From: CAZOZZ01 sp965247425
GTDB taxonomy: Bacteria; Acidobacteriota; Terriglobia; 20CM-2-55-15
Assembly: GCA_965247425.1 (NCBI GenBank)
Contig: OZ252023.1
Location: forward strand, 372,001-436,000
Reading direction: 5' to 3'
DNA length: 64,000 nucleotides
Positions 1-8,056 of the stretch are shown here, piece after piece. Numbering within the stretch: position 1 is the first letter of the stretch; each line of letters starts with the position of its first letter. The translations under genes were made by a program, and so were the position numbers. The notes below the pieces were generated by a model. It was given only the letters and a program-made list of their open reading frames with translations. It was not told the origin of the DNA and ran no database searches.

Positions 1-145
1 TACCGAAACCACGTTCTACGTCCTTGCGCTCTATTTCGGAAGTGTGGCGGTACAGGCGGGGCGGCACACTGTCATCGCCTGTCTTGCAGCCGATGTGACC
101 GGGTTCGTCGCCGCGTTGTTCTGGTGCCGTCTCTTCTTCGGATAG
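1..145 (+). CDS. spmB: Spore maturation protein B-like, C-terminal end (partial)
   Basis: Only the last 48 codons are in the window; the reading frame is open at the left edge and stops with TAG at 143-145. The visible residues TETTFYVLALYFGSV, then RHT, then a hydrophobic stretch with LAADVTG and a final CRLFFG, match the conserved C-terminus of SpmB, a membrane protein of the nucleoside-recognition (Gate) domain family. SpmB works with SpmA in spore dehydration in Firmicutes; homologues occur in many non-sporulating phyla where the role is unknown. The family call rests on this tail alone. The gene is followed, on the other strand, by a permease relic. Confidence 0.7.
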   Translation, partial: TETTFYVLALYFGSVAVQAGRHTVIACLAADVTGFVAALFWCRLFFG

Positions 146-162
146 GAACCCGAAGTCTGATG

Positions 163-465
163 TCAGTCGCAGCGCAGAGCGACCATGGAGTCAACCCTGC
201 CCGCGCGGCGGACAGGAACCACAGAGCCGATCATCGCGGCTAATCCGAGCCCCAGGGCAACGGCGACAAAAGTCGTCGGGTCCCTCGGATTTACTCCTAC
301 CAGCGAGCGCCCCATGAATCGCGTCAGTGCGGGCGAAGCCCCCATGCCAATCACCGTGCCGAGGGCCACCAGCGCAAATCCTTCCCGGCCGAAGATCGCG
401 AGGATATCGCGCGGTCTGGCGCCAAGGGCCATCCGCACGCCGATCTCCCGTGTGGACTGGCCTAG
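163..465 (-). pseudogene. ADOP/MacB-type permease, C-terminal relic cut by IS1380 copy A
   Basis: Reading leftwards from the IS boundary, the frame gives STREIGVRMALGARPRDI, then a membrane helix, then VNPRDPTTF, then a last helix and the ending VRRAGRVDSMVALRCD. This is the standard C-terminal FtsX domain of MacB-like ADOP permeases. About 95 residues remain of roughly 850. The upstream side is the IS1380 element, and the DNA beyond that element (2208 onward) does not continue a permease in frame. The gene was therefore already rearranged, or was rearranged through the IS. It is not functional. Confidence 0.8.
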
Positions 466-2203
466 CCCGGATGGATCACCAATCGGAGAATCGATCGGTG
501 TTCGGATACGAGAAGCGATTTGCGGCGAGACTTGGAGCTGAGAGTGAGCGAGCCGTGGACATTGGCGGATTTTGAGCCTGTGACACGGCGACATTTGGCG
601 GGAGATCGGCATGAATGGGCGAGTGCAGGCAGGCCTCGCCGGGAGGCAGATGAGAGGCGCTGTTTTTCGGATCTGAAGGTTCGGTGTCGTCAGCAACGAA
701 GCGGAATTGATTGCAGGTTTCTCACTATGAGAGCAAAGACGTCGGCATAGGGATAGGCCTCCGACATCGAGATCCAGACGTTGCGGACCGTGAGGCGGAT
801 ACGCGCACCGATCTTAAGAAGCTTCAGACGGATGGTTCCGCATTGGGCATGGGCCATCGCGGTATCTTTGAGACCGAGACGACGCAACGCCTGCATAAGC
901 ATGTAGGCGGCTGAGGACAGATACAGTCGGAGCTGATTGGCGCGCATGGTTCCCGCACTGGTGCGGTCGGCAAATAGATCCAGTTGCTGTTCTTTGATCC
1001 GGTTCTCCATGTCGCCGCGTGCGCAATAGAAATCTTCGTAGAGCGCTTGGGCTCCGAGTCGTTCCGGTGGCAGTGAGGTCACCACGAATCGGGGATTGGC
1101 GCCCTTGGCCAGGAACTCGGCTTTGCCAACAACGCGACGAGTGCGGCTCCAGCTCTTTCGAGTCCGGTACAGGAAATCCTTAAACACTCGTGCCGATTTC
1201 CCAGTGGTCTGAAACTCCGCTTCAGCCTGAATCATCTGGTCAGCGATCTCTCGCTTGAGGCGGTCGTTCTTGGCCAACCCCATCACATAATCGACCTGGT
1301 GGGTTTCACACCAGTCCAGTAATGCATCCCGGCAGAATCCGGAATCGGCCCGAATGATGATCGACACGTCCGGCCAGCTCTGACGGATCTGGCCGACGAT
1401 ACGTTCCAATTCATCGACTGATCCTGCCGCCCCATCGATATTGGACGGGCGCAGCCGAGCGCACAACAGATGCTCTCCACAGAAGATGTACAAGGGCAGA
1501 TAGCAGTAGTTGCGGTAGTAGCCGTGAAAGAACCGGCCTTCCTGTTGACCATGGATCGGATCATCGGTCGCGTCCAGATCCAGAACGATCTCTTCGGGCG
1601 CCGTGTTGTCATGGGCTGCCACAAACGCATCGACCATCCAACGATCGATCTTGTCCCCATCCATAGCGATCTTCTTGTACCGCTCCTGGTCGCCGACTTC
1701 GGCGCCGGTCAACTCCAATCGGTTTAGCGTGCTCTTGCCCGCCAACGCCTTTCCCCAGTCGCCGGCCTGTCGTCGATTCGTTCCCAGCGGATCCGCTTTG
1801 TCCACCGCCAACGCAAGCATCGGGTCGGTCCGTAACTGATCGTGATCGTTCAGGTCTTCATATCCCAGGCACAGCCCGTAGACCCGCTGTCCCAACAGCT
1901 CCTTCACGGTGTGTTCGATCAACCGTTGGTCGCGATGATCGCTAAAACACCCCGCCAATCCATCGATCAAACCGGTCCGCTTTTCGACTTCACGCAGCAG
2001 CAGAACTCCAGCGTCAGACGTGATCTTGCCGCCGTCGAAACGCGCCTTCATTTTTCGTTGAAGAAGTCCGTGAAATTCGAACGTGGTTTGTTTACACTCT
2101 GTACTCATAAGGGCCGCCTCCGTTTGGTTTCTGAACCGTTCTCGACAAACGATTTATGCCAAACAGGGCGGCCTTTTCTGGTCCTTTCGGTGATTTATGC
2201 GGG
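466..2203 (-). mobile_element. IS1380-family insertion sequence, copy A (1738 bp)
   Basis: The boundaries come from aligning this copy with copy B at 33544-35281, which is the same length in opposite orientation. The ends are imperfect inverted repeats: CCCGGATGGATCACC at the left and, read inward from the right, CCCGCATAAATCACC. A 4-bp duplication CTAG flanks the element at 462-465 and 2204-2207. The single gene is the transposase at 690-2108. The two copies differ at very few bases (one seen changes Asp to Asn in the transposase), so transposition was recent. Confidence 0.93.
690..2108 (-). CDS. IS1380-family transposase (DDE group 1)
   Basis: A 472-residue protein of the usual IS1380 transposase length. 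It moves its own element by a DDE mechanism. Family marks are an N-terminal segment with FDGGKITSDAGVLLLREV, the acidic stretch VLDLDATDDPIHGQQEGRF, then IIRADSGFCRDALLDWCE with VDYVMGLAKN, and YEDFYCARGDMENRIKEQ near the C-terminus, which carries the last acidic residues. The ATG has a GGAGG about 8 bases upstream inside the element. It is almost identical to the copy at 33639-35057. Nothing suggests inactivation. Confidence 0.93.
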   Translation of the reverse strand: MSTECKQTTFEFHGLLQRKMKARFDGGKITSDAGVLLLREVEKRTGLIDGLAGCFSDHRDQRLIEHTVKELLGQRVYGLCLGYEDLNDHDQLRTDPMLALAVDKADPLGTNRRQAGDWGKALAGKSTLNRLELTGAEVGDQERYKKIAMDGDKIDRWMVDAFVAAHDNTAPEEIVLDLDATDDPIHGQQEGRFFHGYYRNYCYLPLYIFCGEHLLCARLRPSNIDGAAGSVDELERIVGQIRQSWPDVSIIIRADSGFCRDALLDWCETHQVDYVMGLAKNDRLKREIADQMIQAEAEFQTTGKSARVFKDFLYRTRKSWSRTRRVVGKAEFLAKGANPRFVVTSLPPERLGAQALYEDFYCARGDMENRIKEQQLDLFADRTSAGTMRANQLRLYLSSAAYMLMQALRRLGLKDTAMAHAQCGTIRLKLLKIGARIRLTVRNVWISMSEAYPYADVFALIVRNLQSIPLRC

Positions 2204-2417
2204 CTAGAGTTTCCACAAGCGCCTCCATCGGAGTTCCCAGCGGACTGCCGTCGGTTGCCGCCACGGTGTGTTCCTCTAGGCAGTTTAGTGCCGGGCTACT
2301 TTACCAAACTCAAGTCTCTTCATGTCGGATACGTTGCACTGAGTGCTCAACCAAATCGATATGTGGAATGAACAACAAGGGGTGAACCACTCCCGGTTTC
2401 GAGGGGTCTAAGAACAT

Positions 2418-3068
2418 ATGTACATTCCTACTCTTCTTGCTCTCGTCATGTTCCTGCCTCAGCAAGCAATGGAGGCTCAACTGCAGCAGCAACAACGCAC
2501 GCTGCAACGTCAGCAACAACAGCTGCAGCAGCTCGAACGGCGGGTAGAACGATCCGTCGGCCTGTTGGAAGAAGTTCGACAGGAACATCGCGACCAGCAG
2601 CCGCAACCCTCCTGTGCCGCGCGCATCAGCTGGGTCGCCGGTTCGGAAAGGAGAGACGTTCCCCCCGGGGATACGGTATCGGTTCTGTTGAACCTTTTCA
2701 GCACGGTCAGTCGACCTCGTGAAACCTGCTTGCCGGCTGAAGTCCGGGTCACGGTTAGCTTCCTCGACGGCGACGACAATCTGGTCTGTAACGGTGCCGT
2801 TCCGAACGTTGCGGTCCAGGATTCGTTGACCCAGAGCATCAATCTGGAACTCTGGCCGTGGAATTTCAGGGAGTTCGTCTGGTGGAGAAATGAACCTCCT
2901 CAAACCAACAGCGGACCCCGGGCTTTCTTCTGCCTGACTCCCGACGGTCAGGCTCAGGTGACTCCAGGCCAGTTGGAACGGGTTGTATCGGTTCGGATAT
3001 GGACGACGGTCTTTCCTCCAGGCGGCGGCCTGTCTTCCGCGGAGCTCCGGCTGGATTTGCAGCGTTGA
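2418..3068 (+). CDS. Secreted coiled-coil protein of unknown function
   Basis: I do not recognise this 216-residue protein. The first 20 residues (MYIPTLLALVMFLPQQAMEA) look like a signal peptide. They are followed by a Gln-rich coiled coil at about 20-62 made of QQQ and LQQLERR heptads. The rest is a compact domain with four cysteines (at CAARIS, ETCLPAE, LVCNGA and FFCLTP), suggestive of disulfides in the periplasm. No ribosome-binding site is convincing; a GAGG lies about 13 bases before the ATG. It stands alone between IS copy A and a permease relic on the same strand. Confidence 0.6.
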   Translation: MYIPTLLALVMFLPQQAMEAQLQQQQRTLQRQQQQLQQLERRVERSVGLLEEVRQEHRDQQPQPSCAARISWVAGSERRDVPPGDTVSVLLNLFSTVSRPRETCLPAEVRVTVSFLDGDDNLVCNGAVPNVAVQDSLTQSINLELWPWNFREFVWWRNEPPQTNSGPRAFFCLTPDGQAQVTPGQLERVVSVRIWTTVFPPGGGLSSAELRLDLQR

Positions 3069-3115
3069 TGATCGTCGGTTGTGTCGGTTTTCAGCCACAC
3101 CGTTTCTGGCAGCGA

Positions 3116-3372
3116 GTGTACGGTGGTGATCCGGAAGTCTTGCGGCAGACAATCAACTCGCGCCAGTTGCGATTGGTATCATGGTTGGACTTGGTGGGAC
3201 GTTTGTCCTGACAAGACTGTTCGAAAGCTTCTTGTGCGGCGTCGGAACGAATGATCCCTGGACGATCGCGGGCGCTTCCGGGCTGTTTCTGGTGACCGCT
3301 GCCGTTGCCGGGGCGGTGCCGGCCGCACGAGCATTGCGAATCGCACCGATGACGGCCTTGCGTCACGAATGA
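3116..3372 (+). pseudogene. ADOP-type permease, C-terminal relic with frameshift
   Basis: From 3181 the frame reads MVGLGGTFVLTRLFESFLCG, then NDPWTIAGASGLFL, and ends with PAARALRIAPMTALRHE. This is the last 60 or so residues of an ADOP/MacB FtsX domain. Just upstream, in a different frame, GDPEVLRQTI resembles the segment that should precede it, so at least one frameshift lies near 3160. The remaining 750 or more residues are missing. It is a second permease relic near the window start, on the opposite strand to the one at 163-465 and too short to be expressed usefully. Confidence 0.65.
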
Positions 3373-3403
3373 GTTCACAACCGAGCGTCGTATCAGGCAA
3401 AGG

Positions 3404-4210
3404 ATGCAGAGTTTGAGACCGGAAACTGAAGTCGCCATTCAGGCAGCAAGAAGGGCTGTGGAGATCGCGGATTCGCGCACTGACGCCGACCAGAGAGAAT
3501 CCAAAGGGGGAATCGATCTGGTAACCGGCACGGATCTGGCTTGCGAGGACGCGATTCGAGAGGATCTTCTCGAAGCCCTTCCGGATTATCCGGTTGTCGG
3601 AGAGGAACGCGGCGGCGTACCGGTGGACGGGACTCCGTATTGGCTCGTGGATCCGATCTGTGGAACCCGCATGTTCGCATCCAACGTCCCGCTTTACTGT
3701 ACGAACATCGCGCTAGTTGAGGAGCATGCTGTCACGGTCGCTGCTGTCGGCATCGGCCAAACCGGCGAGATCATGCTTGCCGAAAAGGGGTCGGGGGCAT
3801 GGATGCGCACGGGAACGACTGAACGTCGTCTCGATACCAGCGAAGAGAGCAACACCGTATGGGTGGGCGCTCCGCGAGACCGGATGGGAGGGGTCGTCGA
3901 TCGGTTACTCTCTACCGGCCACTGGTACGTCTTACTTTTCCCCTCAACCCTCGGCTCTGCATACCTGGCAGCGGGCCGGATCTCCGGCGTCATCCACATC
4001 GGTCATCGATCGGTCCGCCACGGTTCGGTCCACACCGCGGCGGGTTGCCTTCTTGCGTCGGAGGCCGGTGCTCTGGTCACCGACCTTGAAGACAACCGGC
4101 CGTGGAGCCTGGAAACCGGTTCGTTCCTCATGGCGGCAAGCCCCTCTCTCCATCGGGAACTCCGGGATTTGCTGCAGTCCATTCTTCCGCCGACCATCCC
4201 ACCTACTTGA
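3404..4210 (+). CDS. Inositol-monophosphatase-fold protein with altered metal site
   Basis: A 268-residue protein of normal IMPase length. The Glu motif VVGEERGG (E67, E68) and the WLVDP motif are present, as is TAAGCLLASEAGALVTD near the C-terminus. Two metal ligands are changed. The usual DPIDGT reads DPICGT, so the second Asp is Cys86. The usual W-D before the AAG motif reads V209-H210. Known IMPases use these Asp residues to hold Mg2+ and hydrolyse phosphate monoesters, so activity may be lost or changed. The gene is alone on its strand and overlaps the end of the convergent ABC permease gene by 8 bases. Confidence 0.75.
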   Translation: MQSLRPETEVAIQAARRAVEIADSRTDADQRESKGGIDLVTGTDLACEDAIREDLLEALPDYPVVGEERGGVPVDGTPYWLVDPICGTRMFASNVPLYCTNIALVEEHAVTVAAVGIGQTGEIMLAEKGSGAWMRTGTTERRLDTSEESNTVWVGAPRDRMGGVVDRLLSTGHWYVLLFPSTLGSAYLAAGRISGVIHIGHRSVRHGSVHTAAGCLLASEAGALVTDLEDNRPWSLETGSFLMAASPSLHRELRDLLQSILPPTIPPT

Positions 4211-5018
4211 TCAACTCACGTTCTAATCGTCTCATGGCGATCACGAACGTGACGCCGCCGATCAGGACCAGGTAGGCGACGTGTATGAAGATGCCCGGGA
4301 CAACGGCGCCAGTCGTCAGTTGTCGCAGGATTTCTACCCCGTGATAGAGCGGCACGGCCTGGACTACTAGTTGGGCGAAAGCCGGTAATTGGGTTGTCGG
4401 GAAGAAAGTGCCGCTGAAGAGGAACATCGGCATCACCAGCAGCCCCATCACGACGTCGAAGTCCTCGATCTTGCGTACGAAGCTCGTGATGCACAGTGCG
4501 ATGGCGGCGAAAGTGGCGGATACCAATATTGATGCCGGCAACGCCAGGATGGCCCACCACGAGAGGATCATCGGCGGACCGATGGTTTGTCCGATGACCA
4601 TCACCACGACGAGAAAGGCGGCCGCGTAAATCGAGCCGCGTGTCAACGCCCAGAGCATCTCGCCGAACGCGATGTCTGGAACGCGCATCGGTGTCGCCAG
4701 GATTCCGTCGTACGTCTTCTGGTAATACAACTTGAAGAAGATGTTGAAGAAGCCATCGCTGATCGCTCCGTTCATGCAACTCGCTGCCAGGAGGCCTGGG
4801 GCCACAAATGCGCTGTAGGGAATCCCGCCGACCTCCCCGATCATCGATCCCAGTCCAAAGCCGATGCCCAGCAGGTAGAAGAGCGGCTCGAAGAACCCGG
4901 AGAAGACGACCATCCACATGTGTTTGTACACGAGCAGGTTGCGCTGGACCATCCGGATCGATCGCCGTAACGAGGGGATTGACGGCGAGAGGGACTGGGT
5001 TTGACTGACGAGGGTCAC
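4203..5018 (-). CDS. ABC-2 type transporter permease (NodJ-like), second permease
   Basis: An ABC-2 membrane protein with six hydrophobic segments and the NodJ-like features MVQRNLLVYKHMW at the start, KTYDGILATPMR in the middle, and FLFSGTFFPTTQLP followed by PLYHGVEILR. It would form the membrane channel of an exporter with the upstream permease and ATPase. I chose the GTG at 5016-5018 because GAGGA lies 7 bases upstream and the previous gene stops 10 bases before it. An ATG at 5067-5069 would overlap that gene by 41 bases and add 17 polar residues. The substrate cannot be read from sequence; NodIJ homologues export lipid-linked or small hydrophobic compounds. Confidence 0.85.
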   Translation of the reverse strand: MTLVSQTQSLSPSIPSLRRSIRMVQRNLLVYKHMWMVVFSGFFEPLFYLLGIGFGLGSMIGEVGGIPYSAFVAPGLLAASCMNGAISDGFFNIFFKLYYQKTYDGILATPMRVPDIAFGEMLWALTRGSIYAAAFLVVVMVIGQTIGPPMILSWWAILALPASILVSATFAAIALCITSFVRKIEDFDVVMGLLVMPMFLFSGTFFPTTQLPAFAQLVVQAVPLYHGVEILRQLTTGAVVPGIFIHVAYLVLIGGVTFVIAMRRLERELIK

Positions 5019-5028
5019 TTCAGAGTCC

Positions 5029-5799
5029 TCATGGTTCGAGCTTCCTTCGGAACGCAACGAGCGAGCCAATCAGGCCAAGCGCAGTCATGCCCAGCAGGTA
5101 GCCAACGTGGATGAGCCATGCCGGCGACTCGATCGTGTTCAAGGTCAGACCTCGCACCAGCTCTACACCGTGGAACAACGGCGTGAACCAGGCGAACTTC
5201 CCAAGCACCTCGGGCAACCGCGTGACGGGAAAGAAGACGCCGGAGAACAGGAAGAGCGGCGTGATAACGAAGCGGAACATCCCGTTGAAACCCGAGGGGC
5301 TCCTGTTCCACGCCGCGTAGCCGATGATCGGTGCGCTGACGGCCAGACCCGTGAGCACCGCCGCGGGGATTGCGAGCAGCACGAGGGGGGAGCGGGGAAT
5401 GCCGATGACGGCCAGCACGGCTGTGAACGCGATCGCTACCATGGAGAGGCGTACGGCGATCCACCCCAGTTCGCCCAGGACCAGGTCCACGATCCGCATC
5501 GGTGTGGCGCTGATCGCTTCGTAGTTGCGGTGCCAGCTCATCTTGCCGGTTATCGGGAAGCTGGATTCGAAGCTGGCCGTCTGCATGCAGACAGAGGCCA
5601 GCAGCCCCGGTCCCAGGAAGTGCAGGAAGGGCACCCCGCCGAGCATCGAGGTGTCGCCCCCGTCGACCAGGGTTCCGACGCCGACACCCATGGCAAACAG
5701 GAAGAGGGACGGCTGGAGGAAGCTGAAAAAAATCGAACCGCGCCAGACGCGTCGATAGACGAGCGCGTTGCGTTGAACTATCCGGAATGCGCCGATCAT
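5029..5799 (-). CDS. ABC-2 type transporter permease (NodJ-like), first permease
   Basis: A 256-residue ABC-2 permease with six hydrophobic segments. It shares the family signature seen in the downstream permease: QRNALVYRRVWR at the start, NYEAISATPMRIVD, and FLFSGVFFPVTRLP followed by LFHGVELVRGL. It starts 15 bases after the ATPase stop and ends 10 bases before the likely start of the second permease, so the three genes are one operon. Two dissimilar permeases with one ATPase suggest a heterodimeric channel, unlike the single NodJ of rhizobia. Confidence 0.87.
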   Translation of the reverse strand: MIGAFRIVQRNALVYRRVWRGSIFFSFLQPSLFLFAMGVGVGTLVDGGDTSMLGGVPFLHFLGPGLLASVCMQTASFESSFPITGKMSWHRNYEAISATPMRIVDLVLGELGWIAVRLSMVAIAFTAVLAVIGIPRSPLVLLAIPAAVLTGLAVSAPIIGYAAWNRSPSGFNGMFRFVITPLFLFSGVFFPVTRLPEVLGKFAWFTPLFHGVELVRGLTLNTIESPAWLIHVGYLLGMTALGLIGSLVAFRRKLEP

Positions 5800-5814
5800 G
5801 TGCGGTCCCTCATC

Positions 5815-6750
5815 TCACTCGAAGAGAGTCCGGCCCGTCAACCGCAAAAACACGTCTTCCATCGTGGATCGGCGCACGAGCGCGCTGTGGAGTGGAATGT
5901 TGTGCGAGTGGACACGTTGGAGCGCATGTTCGCCGTCGGTCGTGTAAACCAGTGTCCGATCGGCAAGCACCTCGATCCGTTCGGCCAGACGGCCCAGTTG
6001 GCCGTCGATGCCCACGGGTATGCCGTCTGGGAAGCGCAGCTCCAACACTTCCTTGGTTGAATAGCGCTCGATGAGCTCACGCGGCGAGCCTTCGGCCACG
6101 ATCTTCGCCTTGTCCATCACCACCAGTCGATCGCATAGCTGTTCGGCCTCGTCCATGTAGTGTGTCGTCAGCAACAGCGTGGATCCGCTCCGCTTGAGCT
6201 GATACAGGCGTTCCCAGATGACGTGGCGAGCCTGCGGGTCGAGACCCGTGGTCGGTTCGTCGAGGAGGACTATTTGCGGATCGTTGATCAATGCCCGGGC
6301 AATGGTCAGGCGGCGCTTCATGCCCCCCGACAGCGGCTCCACCTGGGAATCGGCTCGTTCGGATAGCTGGACGAACTCGAGTAATTCGTCGGCCCGGGGG
6401 CGGGCGAGGCGACCGGGGATGTCGAAGTAACGCGCATACATCAGGAGGTTTTCCCGGACCGTGATCTCGGTGTCCAGGTTGTCCTGCTGGGGCACAACCC
6501 CCATTCGGGCCTTGATCCGGCTGGCATCGGTGCGTGGATCCATACCCATGACACTGAGCTCCCCCTCCGTCACCGGCGACGCGCAACCGACCATACGCAT
6601 CGTCGAGGTCTTACCGGCGCCATTTGGACCGAGGAATCCGAACGATTCGCCCTTGTGGACGTCGAAATCGATGGCGTCCACCGCAGTCAATGCGGAGAAC
6701 TTCTTCGTCAGATTCCGCGCCCGAACGATGGGTTCAACGGTAGGAGGCAT
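5815..6750 (-). CDS. ABC transporter ATP-binding protein (NodI/DrrA-like)
   Basis: A 311-residue cytoplasmic ATPase that powers the exporter formed by the two downstream permeases. All nucleotide-binding motifs are intact: Walker A GPNGAGKTS, signature LSGGMKRR, Walker B IVLLDEPTTGLD and H-loop TTHYMDEAE. The C-terminal 80 residues after the core form the extra domain typical of the NodI/DrrA group. It is the first gene of a three-gene operon running leftwards. Nothing regulatory is evident upstream. Confidence 0.92.
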   Translation of the reverse strand: MPPTVEPIVRARNLTKKFSALTAVDAIDFDVHKGESFGFLGPNGAGKTSTMRMVGCASPVTEGELSVMGMDPRTDASRIKARMGVVPQQDNLDTEITVRENLLMYARYFDIPGRLARPRADELLEFVQLSERADSQVEPLSGGMKRRLTIARALINDPQIVLLDEPTTGLDPQARHVIWERLYQLKRSGSTLLLTTHYMDEAEQLCDRLVVMDKAKIVAEGSPRELIERYSTKEVLELRFPDGIPVGIDGQLGRLAERIEVLADRTLVYTTDGEHALQRVHSHNIPLHSALVRRSTMEDVFLRLTGRTLFE

Positions 6751-6822
6751 TCTGCGATTCTATGAGGTTGCGAGCGGCAATGTCGAGGTACGAAACGGTC
6801 GACTGTCAGGCTTGCGGCGCTT

Positions 6823-7470
6823 CTAATTTCTGCGAGCTCGTGCCAGCAGACGTGTCAGCGACTCCACCAGCGTTGGGATCCTGACGTCCAGACGCACCCC
6901 GTCTTCCACTGTGGCCACACGAACCGTGAAATCCAGAGGGAACTGTTCGAGGCCTTCCCGGAACGCGGCCTCAATGGCCTCGGCATCAACCTCGGACCAC
7001 GCGGCATCCGGTCCGATCAATTCGATAACGCCCTCGAAGGCACCATCGGCAGCCAGACCACCGGTCAGGTTGACCCCCTCGACCGCCTGCCACTCTGGTG
7101 GATTCTCGATCGCCTCACCGCCGATCGCCTCCCACAGGCGATAAACCTCGCCGCCCTGGTTGGTCAGCGCAGCGCGAAACGGATCGCCGTCCCGGGTCCT
7201 GGCGAACAGGCGTTCCAGCTCGGTCGGGTCCCGGTCCCGCTTTTCGGCCCGACCTAGCAGGTCCACGGCCCGTTCGGCCATTTCCAGCTCCGAGGTGACG
7301 AACACGGTGCCGTTCTGGCCGAAAAACGATAGATCGTAGTCTTTCCTCTCTATGTCGTACTGGTAGATCTTCTCGTCCTGATACTCGTGGACCGTCGACC
7401 GATCGGATTCGCCCACAAGGAATCCGGCGATCCAGTCGGCGAACACGATCTGATTGGCTATTCCCTGCAC
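6823..7470 (-). CDS. Protein of unknown function, start uncertain
   Basis: I do not recognise this protein of about 215 residues. It is acidic, has no membrane segment, and ends LTRLLARARRN after a stretch of EAIEAAFREGLEQF type helix. The GTG at 7468-7470 is only a convenient start. The same frame stays open for about 100 more bases to a TAG near 7578, reading IERIFPLVAAWTL and GDDLHLVGLSVQG. Those residues look like real coding sequence, so the true start may be a rare codon or the 5' end may be lost. It lies upstream of the ABC exporter operon on the same strand, 70 bases away. Confidence 0.45.
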   Translation of the reverse strand: MQGIANQIVFADWIAGFLVGESDRSTVHEYQDEKIYQYDIERKDYDLSFFGQNGTVFVTSELEMAERAVDLLGRAEKRDRDPTELERLFARTRDGDPFRAALTNQGGEVYRLWEAIGGEAIENPPEWQAVEGVNLTGGLAADGAFEGVIELIGPDAAWSEVDAEAIEAAFREGLEQFPLDFTVRVATVEDGVRLDVRIPTLVESLTRLLARARRN

Positions 7471-7665
7471 GCTGAGGCCGACCAGGTGCAGATCGTCGCC
7501 TCGCTGTTGCCCGGGGTGCAGCGTCCACGCGGCTACCAGGGGGAAGATTCTTTCGATGTTGTCATGTCTCTAAATCATACGTCAAACCGGTGGAGGATTC
7601 TTCACTCCGATTGAATCCGCGTCGACGGACACGTTGTGAAATACCTGGTCGACGCGATCGGCCTC

Positions 7666-7773
7666 AACGCCAAGGCGCAAAGGCGGAGACATGCAGAGAT
7701 CTGATGTCTTTGTTCCCGGCTAAATCTCTCCGACAATTTCCTTCCGATCTTGCGTCTTTGCGCCTCTGCGTCG
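7666..7773. repeat. Dispersed intergenic repeat with GCGCAAAGGCG / TTTGCGCCTCTGCG arms
   Basis: The left arm CGCCAAGGCGCAAAGGCGGA and the right arm GCGTCTTTGCGCCTCTGCG are imperfect inverted repeats about 65 bases apart. The same vocabulary recurs at 18293-18423, so this is a dispersed non-coding repeat type rather than a gene part. The stretch 7471-8056 has no gene: it holds this repeat, the element at 7782-7959, and nothing else I can identify. Confidence 0.5.
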
Positions 7774-7781
7774 AATATTTA

Positions 7782-7959
7782 GGGTCCGCTCAAGAATAAC
7801 TTCACATTTTGGCATCCCATCTTCGCGCCATCTTCGGCCGCTCCTCAATCACAGATCCTCGAAATAGCTGGGCTATTCCTCCGGTCTGCTCAATCGGTCG
7901 CGACCGAATCTGTCGCAAATCTGGGCGCCAATTCTGTGAAGTTATTCTTGAGCGGACCC
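7782..7959. mobile_element. MITE-like element, 178 bp, with TTA flanks
   Basis: The ends are a perfect inverted repeat of 25 bases beginning GGGTCCGCTCAAGAATAAC, with weaker similarity continuing inward to about 38 bases. TTA flanks both ends (7779-7781 and 7960-7962), consistent with a 3-bp target duplication. The interior has no open frame. It does contain two smaller hairpins, AATAGC-TGG-GCTATT and CGGTCGCGACCG. The form is that of a non-autonomous miniature transposon, but no partner transposase with these ends is in the window. Confidence 0.72.
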
Positions 7960-8056
7960 TTAGGGCCCGCTCTTTTTCTTTTTGGCACGAATTGGAAGTG
8001 GTTACTGTTGAGCATCAGTTATAGACTCCCGTGGAAACTTCCGATCAGGAGGCCCC

